A DNA stretch of 64,000 bases, from NCBI GenBank assembly GCA_023386365.1, contig JAEWJX010000096.1, forward strand, positions 23,942 through 87,941, written 5' to 3'. The position numbers and the translations under genes were made by a program. This stretch comes from Actinomycetes bacterium. GTDB lineage: Bacteria > Actinomycetota > Actinomycetes > Actinomycetales > Microbacteriaceae. Positions 41,605-50,476 of the stretch are shown here, in pieces; the first letter of the stretch is position 1; the number at the start of each line of letters is the position of its first letter. The notes beneath the pieces are model-generated. The model saw only the letters and a program-made list of their open reading frames with translations. It was not told the origin of the DNA and did no database searches.

Positions 41605-42431
41605 TGGCCCTCGACGTTCGAGTCGACTCCCGCGTCGGGCCCCTGCGAGAGGGTCGCGAGCGCGGTCATGTCGGTCTCGGTGAGTTCGAAATCGAAGATC
41701 GCCAGGTTGTCGCGCATCCGCTCCGGTGAAGCCGACTTCGGGATCACGACCAGCCCCTGCTGCACGTGCCAGCGCAGCACCACCTGCGCGGGGGTGCGGC
41801 CCGACCGCTCCGCCACCTCGACGACCACCGGTTCGCCCAGGATGCTGGCACCCTGCCCGCCGAGCGGGCTCCACGACTCGGTGACGATCCCGTGCTCCTC
41901 GCCGTACGCGCGCTGCGCCGGGCGGGTGACGTGCGGGTTGAGCTGGATCTGGTTCACGGCGGGCACGATCTCCGTCTCGGCGAGGAGTGTGTCGAGGTGC
42001 TCGGTACGGAAGTTGGAGACGCCGATGGCGCGGGCGCGGCCGTCGGCGTGCAGCTTCTCGAAGGTGCGCCACGTCGACACGAACTGCCCGCGGCCGGGGA
42101 GCGGCCAGTGCATGAGCAGCAGGTCGACGTAGTCGAAGCCCATGCGGTCGAGGGCCGCCTCGAGCCCGCCGATCGCCTTGTCGTCACCCTGGAACTGGCC
42201 GTCGAGTTTGGTGGTCACGAAGAACTCGCCGCGCGGGATGCCGCTGCGTCGCACGCCTTCACCGACACCGGCTTCGTTGCCGTAGCGGGTGGCGGTGTCG
42301 ATGTGCCGGTAGCCGAGCGCGGCGGCGGCGGCCACCGTATCCGCCACCTGGGCGTCGTTGAGAGGCCAGGTGCCGAGGCCGAGCTGCGGGATGCCGGCGC
42401 CGGTGTTGAGGGCGATGGTGGGGATGCTCAT
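41601..42431 (-). CDS. Aldo/keto reductase (2,5-diketo-D-gluconate reductase-like)
   Basis: A 276-aa AKR of the AKR5 type. Catalytic Asp/Tyr lie in HIDTATRYGNEAGVGEG, Lys in FVTTKLDG and His in LLMHWP, with SNF in IGVSNF. It reduces ketones or aldehydes with NADPH. TAGCGT (complement of 42438-42443) is 6 nt before the ATG. Convergent with the GntR gene: both TAG stops share the palindrome CTAG (41601-41604). Confidence 0.93.
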   Translation of the reverse strand: MSIPTIALNTGAGIPQLGLGTWPLNDAQVADTVAAAAALGYRHIDTATRYGNEAGVGEGVRRSGIPRGEFFVTTKLDGQFQGDDKAIGGLEAALDRMGFDYVDLLLMHWPLPGRGQFVSTWRTFEKLHADGRARAIGVSNFRTEHLDTLLAETEIVPAVNQIQLNPHVTRPAQRAYGEEHGIVTESWSPLGGQGASILGEPVVVEVAERSGRTPAQVVLRWHVQQGLVVIPKSASPERMRDNLAIFDFELTETDMTALATLSQGPDAGVDSNVEGH

Positions 42432-42456
42432 GCGTCCACGCTACGCCCGCAACCCG

Positions 42457-45400
42457 TCAGTGGATCGGCAGCCCGATCATGGCGCGGTCGGGGTTGCCGA
42501 AACGGTGGGCGGTGATCGAGATGGCCTGCTCCCGCAGGAACGGCAGCAGCTCGATGCGGCCCGCGGCGGTGACGGGGCCTGGGTACACGGCCACATCCGG
42601 TGCCCCGTCGAGCGCCTGCGCGAGCGCCGTCGCGTCGCCGCCGATCAGGCGGATGCGGGACGGCAGTTCACGGGCGGCCCGCGACGCGAACGCGTCATCC
42701 GATTCGACGGTCGCCGACCACCCGAACTCGCCGCCGACCCGGCCGAGACGCAGCGGTGTCGCCGAGCTGATGCTGAGCGGGGCGCGGGCGAGCGCCGCGG
42801 CCGCCAGCACACGCACCACGTCGGCGAGCTGGCCGCCCTCGGCGAGCCGCACGGTGACGCGGGCGGGCAGGTAGCGGAACACGTTGCGCTCCACGCCCAG
42901 CTGCGACACGTCGCGCGGTGCCCCGAACTCGGTGGCCCAGGCCGCCGCATCCGAGAACGCGCCGCGACGCACGGCATCGAACCCGCCGTAGTCGAGGGCC
43001 GGCTGGAAGGCTTCGACCACGGCACGCACCCGGCGTTCGAGTCCGTCGAGCCGCAGGTCGCCTTCGGGCGCCGCCGGCACCGGATGCCAGTCGCCGAGCA
43101 CGAGCAGCGTGTTGGGTCCGCCGGCTTTCGCGCCGGGTCCGACGCTGGAGCGCTTCCAGCCGCCGAACGGCTGCCGCCGCACGATCGCACCCGTGATAGC
43201 CCGGTTGACGTACAGGTTGCCGGCCTGCACGCCGTCGATCCAGTGCGCCACCTCGTCGACGTCGAGCGACTGGATGCCGGCGGTGAGTCCGTAGGCGACC
43301 GCGTTCTGCAGCTCGAGCGCCTCGTCGAGGGTCGCGGCTCGCATGATGCCGAGCACCGGGCCGAAGTACTCGGTGCGGTGGAAATCGGATCCGGGGGCGA
43401 CGCCGTCGCGCACGCCCGGCGACCAGAGACGGTCGGTGGCGTCGAGCTGCCGCGGCTTCACCAGCCAGCTCTCCCCCTCGGCGAGGGTGGTGAGCCCGCG
43501 CGCGAGTTTGCCTTGCACGGGTTCGATGACGGGCCCGACGGTCACGGCGGGGTTCTGCGGGTAGCCGACGGCGAGGCTGGCCGTCGCGTCGGCCAGCTGC
43601 CGACGGAACCGCTCCGAATCGCCCACAGACCCGACGAGGATCGCGAGCGACGCGGCGGAGCATTTCTGTCCGGCGTTGCCGAACGCGCTGGCGACGATGT
43701 CTTTCACGGCGAGGTCGAGGTCGGCCGACGGGGTGACGACGATCGCGTTCTTGCCGCTCGTCTCGGCGAGCAGCGGAAGGTCGGGTCGCCACGAGCGGAA
43801 CAGCGCGGCCGTCTCGTACGAACCGGTGAGCACGACCCGACCCACCTCAGGGGCCGTCACAAGGCGGCGGCCGAGGTCGCCCTCCTCGATGTCGACGAGC
43901 GCCAGGAGTTCGCGCGGCACTCCCGCCTCCCAGAGCGCCTCCGCGAGCACGGCCCCCGACCGCCGCGCCTGCGGCGCCGGCTTCAGGATCACGGCGCTCC
44001 CGGCGGCGAGCGCCGCCAGCACACCCCCCGCGGGGATCGACACGGGGAAGTTCCACGGCGGCGTGACGACGGTGAGCGGAACGGGCGCGAAGCTGGCGTC
44101 GCGGATGCTGCCGAGTTCGCGCGCACGGTCGGCGTAGTAGAGCGCGAAGTCGACCGCCTCGCTCACCTCGACATCCGCTTCGGCGATCGTCTTCCCCGTC
44201 TCGGCGGCCATCACCTCGATGAGGCGGCTGCGGAAGACGGCGAGCACTTCACCCACCCGGTCGAGCAGTTCGGCGCGGGAGTGGCCGGGCACGTGACCCC
44301 AGTGGATGCCGGCGTCGGCGGTGGTGCGGATCACCCCGTCGAGGCGGGTGGGGTCGTCGATGCGGGCCGCGGTGAGCGTGTCGAGCCCCAGCCGGGTGGA
44401 TTCCGACCGCTCGAGGATGCCTCTCCCCCACACCCGGTTGGCGATGAGCGACGGGTCGGTGTCGGGTTCGTTGCGGAACGTCTGCGGTGCGCGGGGCAGC
44501 GGAGGGCTGAGCCGGTTCTGGGTGCGGTTCGGCGGCGGCACCTCGTCGTCGAGGGCGGCGAGGGATGCGGCGAAGCGGTCGGCTTCTCGCGCGAACGCTT
44601 TCGCGCTGGACGAGAGGTCGAACAGGGCCGACATGAAGTTCTCGTCGGACGCGTTCTCTTCGAGCCGACGCACGAGGTAGCTGATGGCGGAGTCGAACTC
44701 GTCCGGGTGCACGACCGGCGTGTAGAGCCGCAGCCGCCGGATGTCGGCGCGCACGGCCTGCGCCTGGGCGGTCGCCATGCCGAGCAGCATCTCGACGTCG
44801 ACCTGGTGCTCGACGCCGCGTCCGCTGGCCAGCAGCCAGGCGAAGGCGAGGTCGAAGAGGTTGTGGCCGGCGACCCCGACCCGCACGGCGGCTGTCGCGT
44901 CGGGTGTGAGGGCGGCCACCAGCATCCGCTTGTAGTTGGTGTCGGTGGCCTGCTTGGTGGGCCAGGTGGCGAGCGGCCAGCCGTGGATGGTGGCGTCGAC
45001 CCGCTCCATGGCGAGGTTGGCGCCTTTCACGATGCGCACCTTGATGCCGGCCCCACCGGATGCGACGCGCGCTTTCGCCCACTGGGTGAGCTTCTCGAGA
45101 GCCGCCACCGAGTCGGGGAGGTACGCCTGCAGCACGATGCCCGCCTCGAGCGTGCGCAGCGCCGGCTGGTCGAGGATGCGGGTGAACACCGCGATCGTCA
45201 GGTCGAGGTCGCGGTACTCCTCCATGTCGAGGTTGATGAACTTGGTGCCGCGGGTGGTGGCCGCCTGTTCGTAGAGCGGCGTCAGGTGTCGCACGACACG
45301 GTCGACGGTCTCGTCGAAGCCCCACATGGAGAGCTGGCTGGCAACGGACGACACCTTGACCGACACGTAGTCGACGTCGTCGCGGGCGAGCAGTTCGCGG

Positions 45401-45885
45401 GTTCCGACCAGTCGGCGCGCCGCTTCCTTCTCGCCGAGCACGGCCTCGCCGAGCAGGTTGATGTTGAGTTTCGCGCCCTGCCCGCGCAGGTGGGCGAGGC
45501 TCTTCTCGAGCTTGGCGGGGGTGGCGTCGATGACGAGGTGCGAGACCATCCTCCGCAGCACGCGGCGGGCGATGGGGATGACGGGCCAGGGCACGATCAC
45601 GCCGATGCCGCCGCCGAGGCTGATGAGGGCGCGCAGGTACCAGGGCAGGAACCGCGGTACCCGCCGCGAGAGACGTTCGAGGTTGCGGGCGGCGACCCGC
45701 GGGTCTTCGGGCCGCACCACCCGGTCGACGAATCCGAGGGTGAATTCGAGGCCGAGGGGGTCGGCGAGTAGACCGGCGAGGCGTTTGGCGCTGGCGTCGG
45801 GCTTCACGCCGTCGGCAGCGGCGAGCCAGCGTCGCACGAGGGCGACGGTCTCGTCGGGGGTGGGCAGATCGGGGGGCACCGCCAT
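42457..45885 (-). CDS. putA: Bifunctional proline dehydrogenase / P5C dehydrogenase
   Basis: A 1142-aa PutA. The N-terminal half is an FAD-dependent proline dehydrogenase barrel (DMEEYRDLDLT, RIVKGANLAMERV, PTKQATDTNYKRML). The C-terminal half is a P5C dehydrogenase of the ALDH family with the Glu region LLAETSGKNAIVV and catalytic Cys in NAGQKCSAA. No ribbon-helix-helix DNA-binding segment is present, so it is not a self-repressor. It converts proline to glutamate and can also use P5C from RocD. ATG at 45885 has TATCCT (complement of 45892-45897) at 6 nt. The long open frame on the opposite strand is a shadow. Confidence 0.95.
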   Translation of the reverse strand: MAVPPDLPTPDETVALVRRWLAAADGVKPDASAKRLAGLLADPLGLEFTLGFVDRVVRPEDPRVAARNLERLSRRVPRFLPWYLRALISLGGGIGVIVPWPVIPIARRVLRRMVSHLVIDATPAKLEKSLAHLRGQGAKLNINLLGEAVLGEKEAARRLVGTRELLARDDVDYVSVKVSSVASQLSMWGFDETVDRVVRHLTPLYEQAATTRGTKFINLDMEEYRDLDLTIAVFTRILDQPALRTLEAGIVLQAYLPDSVAALEKLTQWAKARVASGGAGIKVRIVKGANLAMERVDATIHGWPLATWPTKQATDTNYKRMLVAALTPDATAAVRVGVAGHNLFDLAFAWLLASGRGVEHQVDVEMLLGMATAQAQAVRADIRRLRLYTPVVHPDEFDSAISYLVRRLEENASDENFMSALFDLSSSAKAFAREADRFAASLAALDDEVPPPNRTQNRLSPPLPRAPQTFRNEPDTDPSLIANRVWGRGILERSESTRLGLDTLTAARIDDPTRLDGVIRTTADAGIHWGHVPGHSRAELLDRVGEVLAVFRSRLIEVMAAETGKTIAEADVEVSEAVDFALYYADRARELGSIRDASFAPVPLTVVTPPWNFPVSIPAGGVLAALAAGSAVILKPAPQARRSGAVLAEALWEAGVPRELLALVDIEEGDLGRRLVTAPEVGRVVLTGSYETAALFRSWRPDLPLLAETSGKNAIVVTPSADLDLAVKDIVASAFGNAGQKCSAASLAILVGSVGDSERFRRQLADATASLAVGYPQNPAVTVGPVIEPVQGKLARGLTTLAEGESWLVKPRQLDATDRLWSPGVRDGVAPGSDFHRTEYFGPVLGIMRAATLDEALELQNAVAYGLTAGIQSLDVDEVAHWIDGVQAGNLYVNRAITGAIVRRQPFGGWKRSSVGPGAKAGGPNTLLVLGDWHPVPAAPEGDLRLDGLERRVRAVVEAFQPALDYGGFDAVRRGAFSDAAAWATEFGAPRDVSQLGVERNVFRYLPARVTVRLAEGGQLADVVRVLAAAALARAPLSISSATPLRLGRVGGEFGWSATVESDDAFASRAARELPSRIRLIGGDATALAQALDGAPDVAVYPGPVTAAGRIELLPFLREQAISITAHRFGNPDRAMIGLPIH

Positions 45886-45902
45886 CCTCCGAGGATAGAC
45901 AA

Positions 45903-45933
45903 GCGCCCCGCGCACTGTATGTGCACGGGGCGC
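45903..45933 (-). terminator. Terminator-like hairpin after the FMN reductase gene
   Basis: A 13-bp stem with one G-U pair (45903-45915 with 45921-45933) and a 5-nt loop lies 18 nt beyond the reductase stop. It is followed by TTGTCTAT on the minus strand, just before the putA -10. It should separate the two transcripts. Confidence 0.7.
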
Positions 45934-45950
45934 CTGTTCTGTGCGTGCTG

Positions 45951-46547
45951 TTACGCGGCGGCGGAGGCGAGGGCCTTCTCGACGCGCACCGGCTTGAGGG
46001 CGCCGGCCCAGTTCTCGAGCTGCTCGGTGAGCGCCTGGAGGCTGGCGAGGTGCTGCTCACCGGGGGTGAAGGTGCTCCAGTTCTCGAAGTCGTGGAAGAA
46101 GGAGAACGCGAGCTGCTGGCGGATGTCGGCGATCTGCAGTTCGCCGAGGGTGCTGCGCAGCTTGTCGGCGGCGCGGATGCCGCTGGAGAGGGCGCCGTAG
46201 CTGACGATGGCGGCGGCCTTGTCGTTCCATTCGCGGTAGATGAACGAGAGCGCGTTCAGCAGCGAGGGCGACGGCGCGTGGTTGTACTCGGAGGTCACGA
46301 ACACGAATCCGTCGAACTGGTCGATCTTCTCGGCCCAGGCGCGGGTGTGGTCGTGCTCGTAGCGGCCGGCGGAGGCGGGCACGGCCTCGTCGAGCAGCGG
46401 CAGGTTGGCGTCGGCGATGTCGACGACCTCGTACTGGGCGTCGCCGAGACGGTTGGCGTGTTCGGCGACCCAGTTGGCGACCTGGTCGCCGACGCGGCCG
46501 GGGCGGGTGCTGCCGATGATGATTCCGATGCGGAGCGGGCTGCTCAT
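45951..46547 (-). CDS. NADPH-dependent FMN reductase (flavodoxin-like)
   Basis: A 198-aa flavodoxin-fold reductase of the NADPH-dependent FMN/azo-quinone reductase family. The FMN phosphate loop is GSTRPGRVG near residue 12, and SEYNHAPSPSLLNALS near residue 85 is typical. Likely role: reduction of quinones or flavins under redox stress. GGAGGA 7 nt before the ATG gives a normal leader, unlike most genes here. Two inverted-repeat operators flank its -10. Confidence 0.9.
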   Translation of the reverse strand: MSSPLRIGIIIGSTRPGRVGDQVANWVAEHANRLGDAQYEVVDIADANLPLLDEAVPASAGRYEHDHTRAWAEKIDQFDGFVFVTSEYNHAPSPSLLNALSFIYREWNDKAAAIVSYGALSSGIRAADKLRSTLGELQIADIRQQLAFSFFHDFENWSTFTPGEQHLASLQALTEQLENWAGALKPVRVEKALASAAA

Positions 46548-46566
46548 GAAGATGTCCTCCGAGAAA

Positions 46567-46605
46567 GTTGACGTGTCATCGGACTATAACCGTTGACACG
46601 TCAAC
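46567..46605. promoter_or_regulatory. Double operator around the FMN reductase -10
   Basis: Two sites with GTTGAC/GTCAAC arms 2 nt apart: GTTGACGTGTCATC (46567-46580, one arm mismatch) and GTTGACACGTCAAC (46592-46605), 25 bp centre to centre. The -10 TATAGT (complement of 46583-46588) lies between them. This is the pattern of a MarR/HxlR/TetR-type repressor; the regulator is not obvious nearby. Confidence 0.7.
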
Positions 46606-46634
46606 CTATTCCCGGAGATTCCTGGGAGTGCTCC

Positions 46635-48164
46635 CTACTGTTGCGTGGCGCCGAGCCGACGCCGAGTCGCCAGCAGGATCAGGAGCCCCGCCGCGAGCAG
46701 CGCGCCGGCGATGAGGAGTGCGGGGCTCGGGTCGTTCAGGCCGGACTGCGCGAGCGAGCCGTTGCCTGCCGGACCGGTCGGACGTTCGGGCGCGGGTGCG
46801 GGTGCAGGTGCAGGTGCGGGTGCAGGCGCGGGCGCAGGTGCAGGCGCCGTCTGATCCAGGCCGGGCCCGCCTGGGTTGACGATGCCGGGCGAGGTGCCTT
46901 CTTCGCCGTCCCCTTCGGGGTCGACCACCACCGGCGGCTCCACCGGCGCGACGGTCGGGCCCGCGACAGCGTACGCCGAGTTGTTGCTCTCATCCGCGTC
47001 GGGGAGGGTGCCGACGATCGTGGACTCACTGGCCAGCAGTACGTCCGGTTCCTCCGTCGTGACCACGGTGTTGATCGTGTACGAGCGGGTCTCCCCGACA
47101 GCAATCGGCCCGAGCTCGCACTCCGCGTAGGCGATGCCGCCTTCCGTCCACGTGCGATGGACGGGGCAACCCTCGATGGCAAGGTCGCTCTCGTCGTAGG
47201 CGAGTCCGGGGTGCAGCACGTCGCCCACGATCGCAGACGGCTCGTCGGTGGGCCCGTGATTGGTCACCTCGACCTGCCACTGCACTCGACTGCCGAGCGT
47301 GAGCGGGTCAGTGGTCACGAGTGTTCTGGTGACGGCGAGGTCTGCGGCGCTGAGGGTCGTCCCGGTGAGCGTGATGAGGCGCTCGCTCCCGGAGCTATAG
47401 GACTTGCGCCCGTAGTGGCCGGTGGCCGTGAACGTGACTCCCGGGTACTGGGTGTGCGTGGCGACGTCTGAACTTCCGGTGTAGACGAATCCGATCTGGC
47501 AGGACTTGTTGACTTCCAGGCGGTCGGAACAGGTGTTCGAGTGGAGCGAGAACGGCGCAGTCACGCCGGTGGCCGTGAGCTGCTCCATCGGCACGGCGCC
47601 GAAGTTCCAGAAGGTCACGAACTTCGGCTCGCTGGCCTGACCGGGCAGTGCGGTGAAGGTCATCGGCTGGGGGGAGATCGACAAGCCGTTGACCCTGCCG
47701 GAGACGGTCACCCCGCGCGGTGCGGTCTCCACGCCATCGACGGTTGCCGTCAGCGTCACGGTGGAGAGGTGGACAGTCGTTCGCGGGAACGGAGCGATCG
47801 GATTGAAGTGGGCGGTGATCGTGCACACGGAGCCGGCGGTCATCCGTCGGCTCGGATCGGCGTTGCCCATCCCCGCACACGCACCCGAGGCGACATAGCC
47901 GAAGAGAGCGGTGGCCGCGGGAGGGTTGAGTCCCTTGATATACAGGTCGGCGTCCCGCAGAGCAGTGATTGTGATCGCCTGAGTCGCCGGCGCCGACCCG
48001 AACGGAACGCTGCTCGCGAACTCCAGCGAGCCCGACACGCTGAACACATCGTTGAAGACGAGAGTGGCCGCTTGGGCGGGGGTCGCGGCGAGGGCAGCGG
48101 TCGCTGCGATCGCGGACGCGAGCGTCACGCCGAGGGCGCGGCGCAGGAGGGTGAGGGGTCGCAT
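46635..48164 (-). CDS. LAQSG-anchored surface protein, paralog 1
   Basis: A 509-aa secreted cell-surface protein. The signal peptide (residues 1-33, RRALGV... to PAQAA) is followed by a choice-of-anchor/ASPM-SPD-2-like beta region and a DUF11-type domain (about 280-400: VEVTNHGPTDEPSA). An Ala-Pro linker follows, then a sorting-signal-like end: LAQSG, a hydrophobic span and ATRRR. Thr of the usual LAxTG is replaced by Ser. Paralogous to the next gene over its whole length. It may be anchored by a class E sortase or remain membrane-bound. Confidence 0.85.
   Translation of the reverse strand: MRPLTLLRRALGVTLASAIAATAALAATPAQAATLVFNDVFSVSGSLEFASSVPFGSAPATQAITITALRDADLYIKGLNPPAATALFGYVASGACAGMGNADPSRRMTAGSVCTITAHFNPIAPFPRTTVHLSTVTLTATVDGVETAPRGVTVSGRVNGLSISPQPMTFTALPGQASEPKFVTFWNFGAVPMEQLTATGVTAPFSLHSNTCSDRLEVNKSCQIGFVYTGSSDVATHTQYPGVTFTATGHYGRKSYSSGSERLITLTGTTLSAADLAVTRTLVTTDPLTLGSRVQWQVEVTNHGPTDEPSAIVGDVLHPGLAYDESDLAIEGCPVHRTWTEGGIAYAECELGPIAVGETRSYTINTVVTTEEPDVLLASESTIVGTLPDADESNNSAYAVAGPTVAPVEPPVVVDPEGDGEEGTSPGIVNPGGPGLDQTAPAPAPAPAPAPAPAPAPAPERPTGPAGNGSLAQSGLNDPSPALLIAGALLAAGLLILLATRRRLGATQQ
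46793..46852 (-). repeat. Ala-Pro coding microsatellite
   Basis: Hexamer-like GGTGCG/GGTGCA units encode about ten Ala-Pro pairs, forming the wall-spanning linker of paralog 1. It is likely length-variable. Confidence 0.7.
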
Positions 48165-48305
48165 GGGTCAGTGCTCCGGGTAGGGGTGAGCGGGGGGACG
48201 ATTCAACGATTGCCGATCCGCTCACCGGCAACGGTGCCCTGAGTGCCCACTTGAGTGGTCGGGTGGACCAGCGTGAGTGGTTGCTCAGGCCCTCAGGGCA
48301 CCGTC

Positions 48306-49811
48306 TCAGGGTTCCTGAGCGTTGCGAGCGTCACCCGCGAGGGTCGCGCTGCTGCGTCGCCACATGATCAGGAGCACGATGCCCCCCGAAAGCAGCGCGC
48401 AGGCGACGAGCAGCACGATCCGCGGATCGTCGACACCGCTCTGCGCGAGGGTTTCGGCAGATGCGGCACCACTCCCGATTCCCGCCGCGGGAACGCCATC
48501 CGGCTGATGGGCCCCTTCTGGCGTGCCATTGTCGGGCGCGGGGTTCTGGGGATCGATCCCGGGACCGACGGGCGGGTCCACCGGGGCGACGGTGAGACCG
48601 GCGAACGCGTATGCGTCGTCGTTGTCAGGATTCGGGTCGGGGAGGCTTCCCCTCACCCAGGAACCGCCGGCCAACAGGATCCCAGACGCCTCAGCCGTCA
48701 CCACGGAACTGATCGTGAAGGTGCGGGTCTCCCCCACGTCCAGCGGCCCGAACTCGCACGTGCCATAGGTGAACCCATCCTCTTTCCAGGTGTCGTCGAT
48801 CGGGCACCAGGGCTGGTCGTAGTCGAGTCCGGGGTAGAGCACATCGGTCAGCGTCACCGATGGCTCCAGCGTCGGCCCGTGGTTGGTCACGTCGACCTGC
48901 CACTGCGCGGTGTTGCCGAGACCGAGTGGATCACTGCCCAGAAATTGCTTCGTGACAGAGAGGTCGGCGGTCTCCAGCGTCGTCCCCGTGAGCTGGAAGA
49001 TCGGATTGCCGCGGGAATCGTAGGTCTCCTGCCCATTCGGACCTGTGGCGGCGAAGATGAGCCCCACCCCCTGGGTGTCGACCGAGCTATCGGCGCCACC
49101 CCGGTACGCGAAATTCAGCTCGCAGGACCCACCAACATCAATGCCGACGTCGCAGGTGCTCGACGCGAGCGAGAAAGGCTCCGCCAAGCCCGTGAGCGTC
49201 ACCTGGTCGACTCGAACGGCCGCGTTGTTCGTGAGGGTCGTGCGCACCGCTTGACTCTGTTCGCCAGGCATCGCGGTCAGTTCCAACTCGGCAGTTTCGA
49301 TGTCCAGACCGGCTACGGAGGCCGTGAGAGGCACGAGTCGCGCGCCGTGATCGACACCATCCCTGGATGCGATCCAGGTGTTGGCGGCGTAGTACGGGAT
49401 GTGCAGCCCGAGCCTCGTGTTCGGTGTGAATGTGGTGTCGATGGTGCAGACGGAACCGGCCGTCATCCGGACGAGGCCGGACTGGTCGCTGATTTCCGCG
49501 CACCCACCCGAGGTCACCTGCCCCCAGGGCTTGTCCGGGCCAGGCGCGTGCCAGTTGGCCCAACCAAGATCCACATCCGCCAGCGCGGTGATCGTGTAGG
49601 ACATAGTCACACCCGGTGATCCGAACGGGATGGTGCCGAACTCGAGACGTTTGACGGAAATTGACAGCAGATCGTCGAAGGAATCGACAGAGGGATCGTC
49701 GAACGAGATAGCTGCTGCCTGGACGGGTGCGGCGACCGCCGCGGGCGTCACCGCGATGGCGGCAGCGAGCGCGACGCCGAGGGCGCGGCGAAGGGGTCGG
49801 AAACGTTGCAT
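48306..49811 (-). CDS. LAQSG-anchored surface protein, paralog 2
   Basis: A 501-aa paralog of the adjacent protein with the same order: signal peptide (ending VQAA), beta-rich N-terminal region, a DUF11-type domain (VDVTNHGPTLEPSVTLTDV), a Pro/Gly linker, then LAQSGVDDP, a hydrophobic span and WRRSS. Ten residues follow the basic stop, longer than usual. Tandem duplication is indicated by the matching domain order and ends, and by related leader sequences (GGGTAGGGGTGAG and TTCAACGAT upstream of both). Confidence 0.85.
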   Translation of the reverse strand: MQRFRPLRRALGVALAAAIAVTPAAVAAPVQAAAISFDDPSVDSFDDLLSISVKRLEFGTIPFGSPGVTMSYTITALADVDLGWANWHAPGPDKPWGQVTSGGCAEISDQSGLVRMTAGSVCTIDTTFTPNTRLGLHIPYYAANTWIASRDGVDHGARLVPLTASVAGLDIETAELELTAMPGEQSQAVRTTLTNNAAVRVDQVTLTGLAEPFSLASSTCDVGIDVGGSCELNFAYRGGADSSVDTQGVGLIFAATGPNGQETYDSRGNPIFQLTGTTLETADLSVTKQFLGSDPLGLGNTAQWQVDVTNHGPTLEPSVTLTDVLYPGLDYDQPWCPIDDTWKEDGFTYGTCEFGPLDVGETRTFTISSVVTAEASGILLAGGSWVRGSLPDPNPDNDDAYAFAGLTVAPVDPPVGPGIDPQNPAPDNGTPEGAHQPDGVPAAGIGSGAASAETLAQSGVDDPRIVLLVACALLSGGIVLLIMWRRSSATLAGDARNAQEP

Positions 49812-49897
49812 GGTGGGTTCTCCGGCTGGTGTCGGGGGTAGGGGTGAGGTTCAACGATGCGTTACTTGCTCGCCCAGAAGAACGCCGTACAGCAGTT

Positions 49898-49928
49898 TTG
49901 AGTAGTCGAATGGCCGAGGTTGAGTAGT
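49898..49928 (+). promoter_or_regulatory. Direct repeat in the MarR gene promoter
   Basis: TTGAGTAGT occurs at 49898-49906 and 49920-49928, 22 bp apart; the second covers the expected -35 for the -10 TATCCT (49945-49950). It may be an autoregulatory site, or a remnant of the interspersed repeat, which also contains TTGAGTAG. Confidence 0.4.
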
Positions 49929-49957
49929 GCGGCAGGGCCCGCGGTATCCTGGGCCGC

Positions 49958-50467
49958 GTGTCGACGGTGTCCGAGGTCAGCCCAGAAGACTGGCAGGTCT
50001 GGCGCGACTACTACCGGGCCGGCCGGGAGATCACCCACGCCTTCGATCGCCGCCTGCAGGACGACGCCGGGGTCTCGCATCCCGAGTACTCGGTGATGCT
50101 CGCACTGTGGAGCGCACCCCACCGCAAGCTGCGCACCGGCGAACTCGCTGACGAGCTCGCCTGGGAGAAGAGCCGCGTCTCGCACCAGGTCACCCGCATG
50201 GTGGCGCGGGGCCTCCTCGAACGCACCGAATGCGACACCGACGCCCGCGGCGTGTGGGTCGGCCTCACCGCCGAGGGCAGCCGCACCCTGCTGAGCGCCA
50301 CCCGTGACCACACCGCCGCCATCCGCGCCTGGTTCTTCGACGTGCTCACCGACGACGAGAAGCAGGTGATCCAGGCGGCATCGCGGCGGATGCGCGCCAA
50401 GCTCGTCGAAGACGGCGCAGCCCCGCTCCCCCGGGAGAGGGAGGCGCCGGCCGACGAGGTTGCCTAG
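49958..50467 (+). CDS. MarR-family regulator
   Basis: A 169-aa winged-helix regulator. The DNA-binding part spans about residues 55-115 (LRTGELADELAWEKSRVSHQVTRMVARGLLERTECDTDARG). Effector unknown. The GTG is 7 nt after TATCCT. The gene is followed 9 nt later by a histidine kinase gene. Confidence 0.92.
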   Translation: MSTVSEVSPEDWQVWRDYYRAGREITHAFDRRLQDDAGVSHPEYSVMLALWSAPHRKLRTGELADELAWEKSRVSHQVTRMVARGLLERTECDTDARGVWVGLTAEGSRTLLSATRDHTAAIRAWFFDVLTDDEKQVIQAASRRMRAKLVEDGAAPLPREREAPADEVA

Positions 50468-50470
50468 GCT
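50465..50470 (+). promoter_or_regulatory. -10 element containing the upstream TAG stop codon
   Basis: TAGGCT starts with the stop codon of the MarR gene and ends 6 nt before the GTG of the histidine kinase gene. Confidence 0.5.
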
Positions 50471-50476
50471 CACGCC

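Noticed and set aside
42358..45771. Plus-strand open frame of 1137 codons opposite putA
   Set aside because: Only an antisense shadow of a high-GC gene; PutA motifs on the minus strand are unambiguous.
46793..46852. Minisatellite of independent function
   Set aside because: It simply encodes the Ala-Pro wall-spanning linker of the surface protein.
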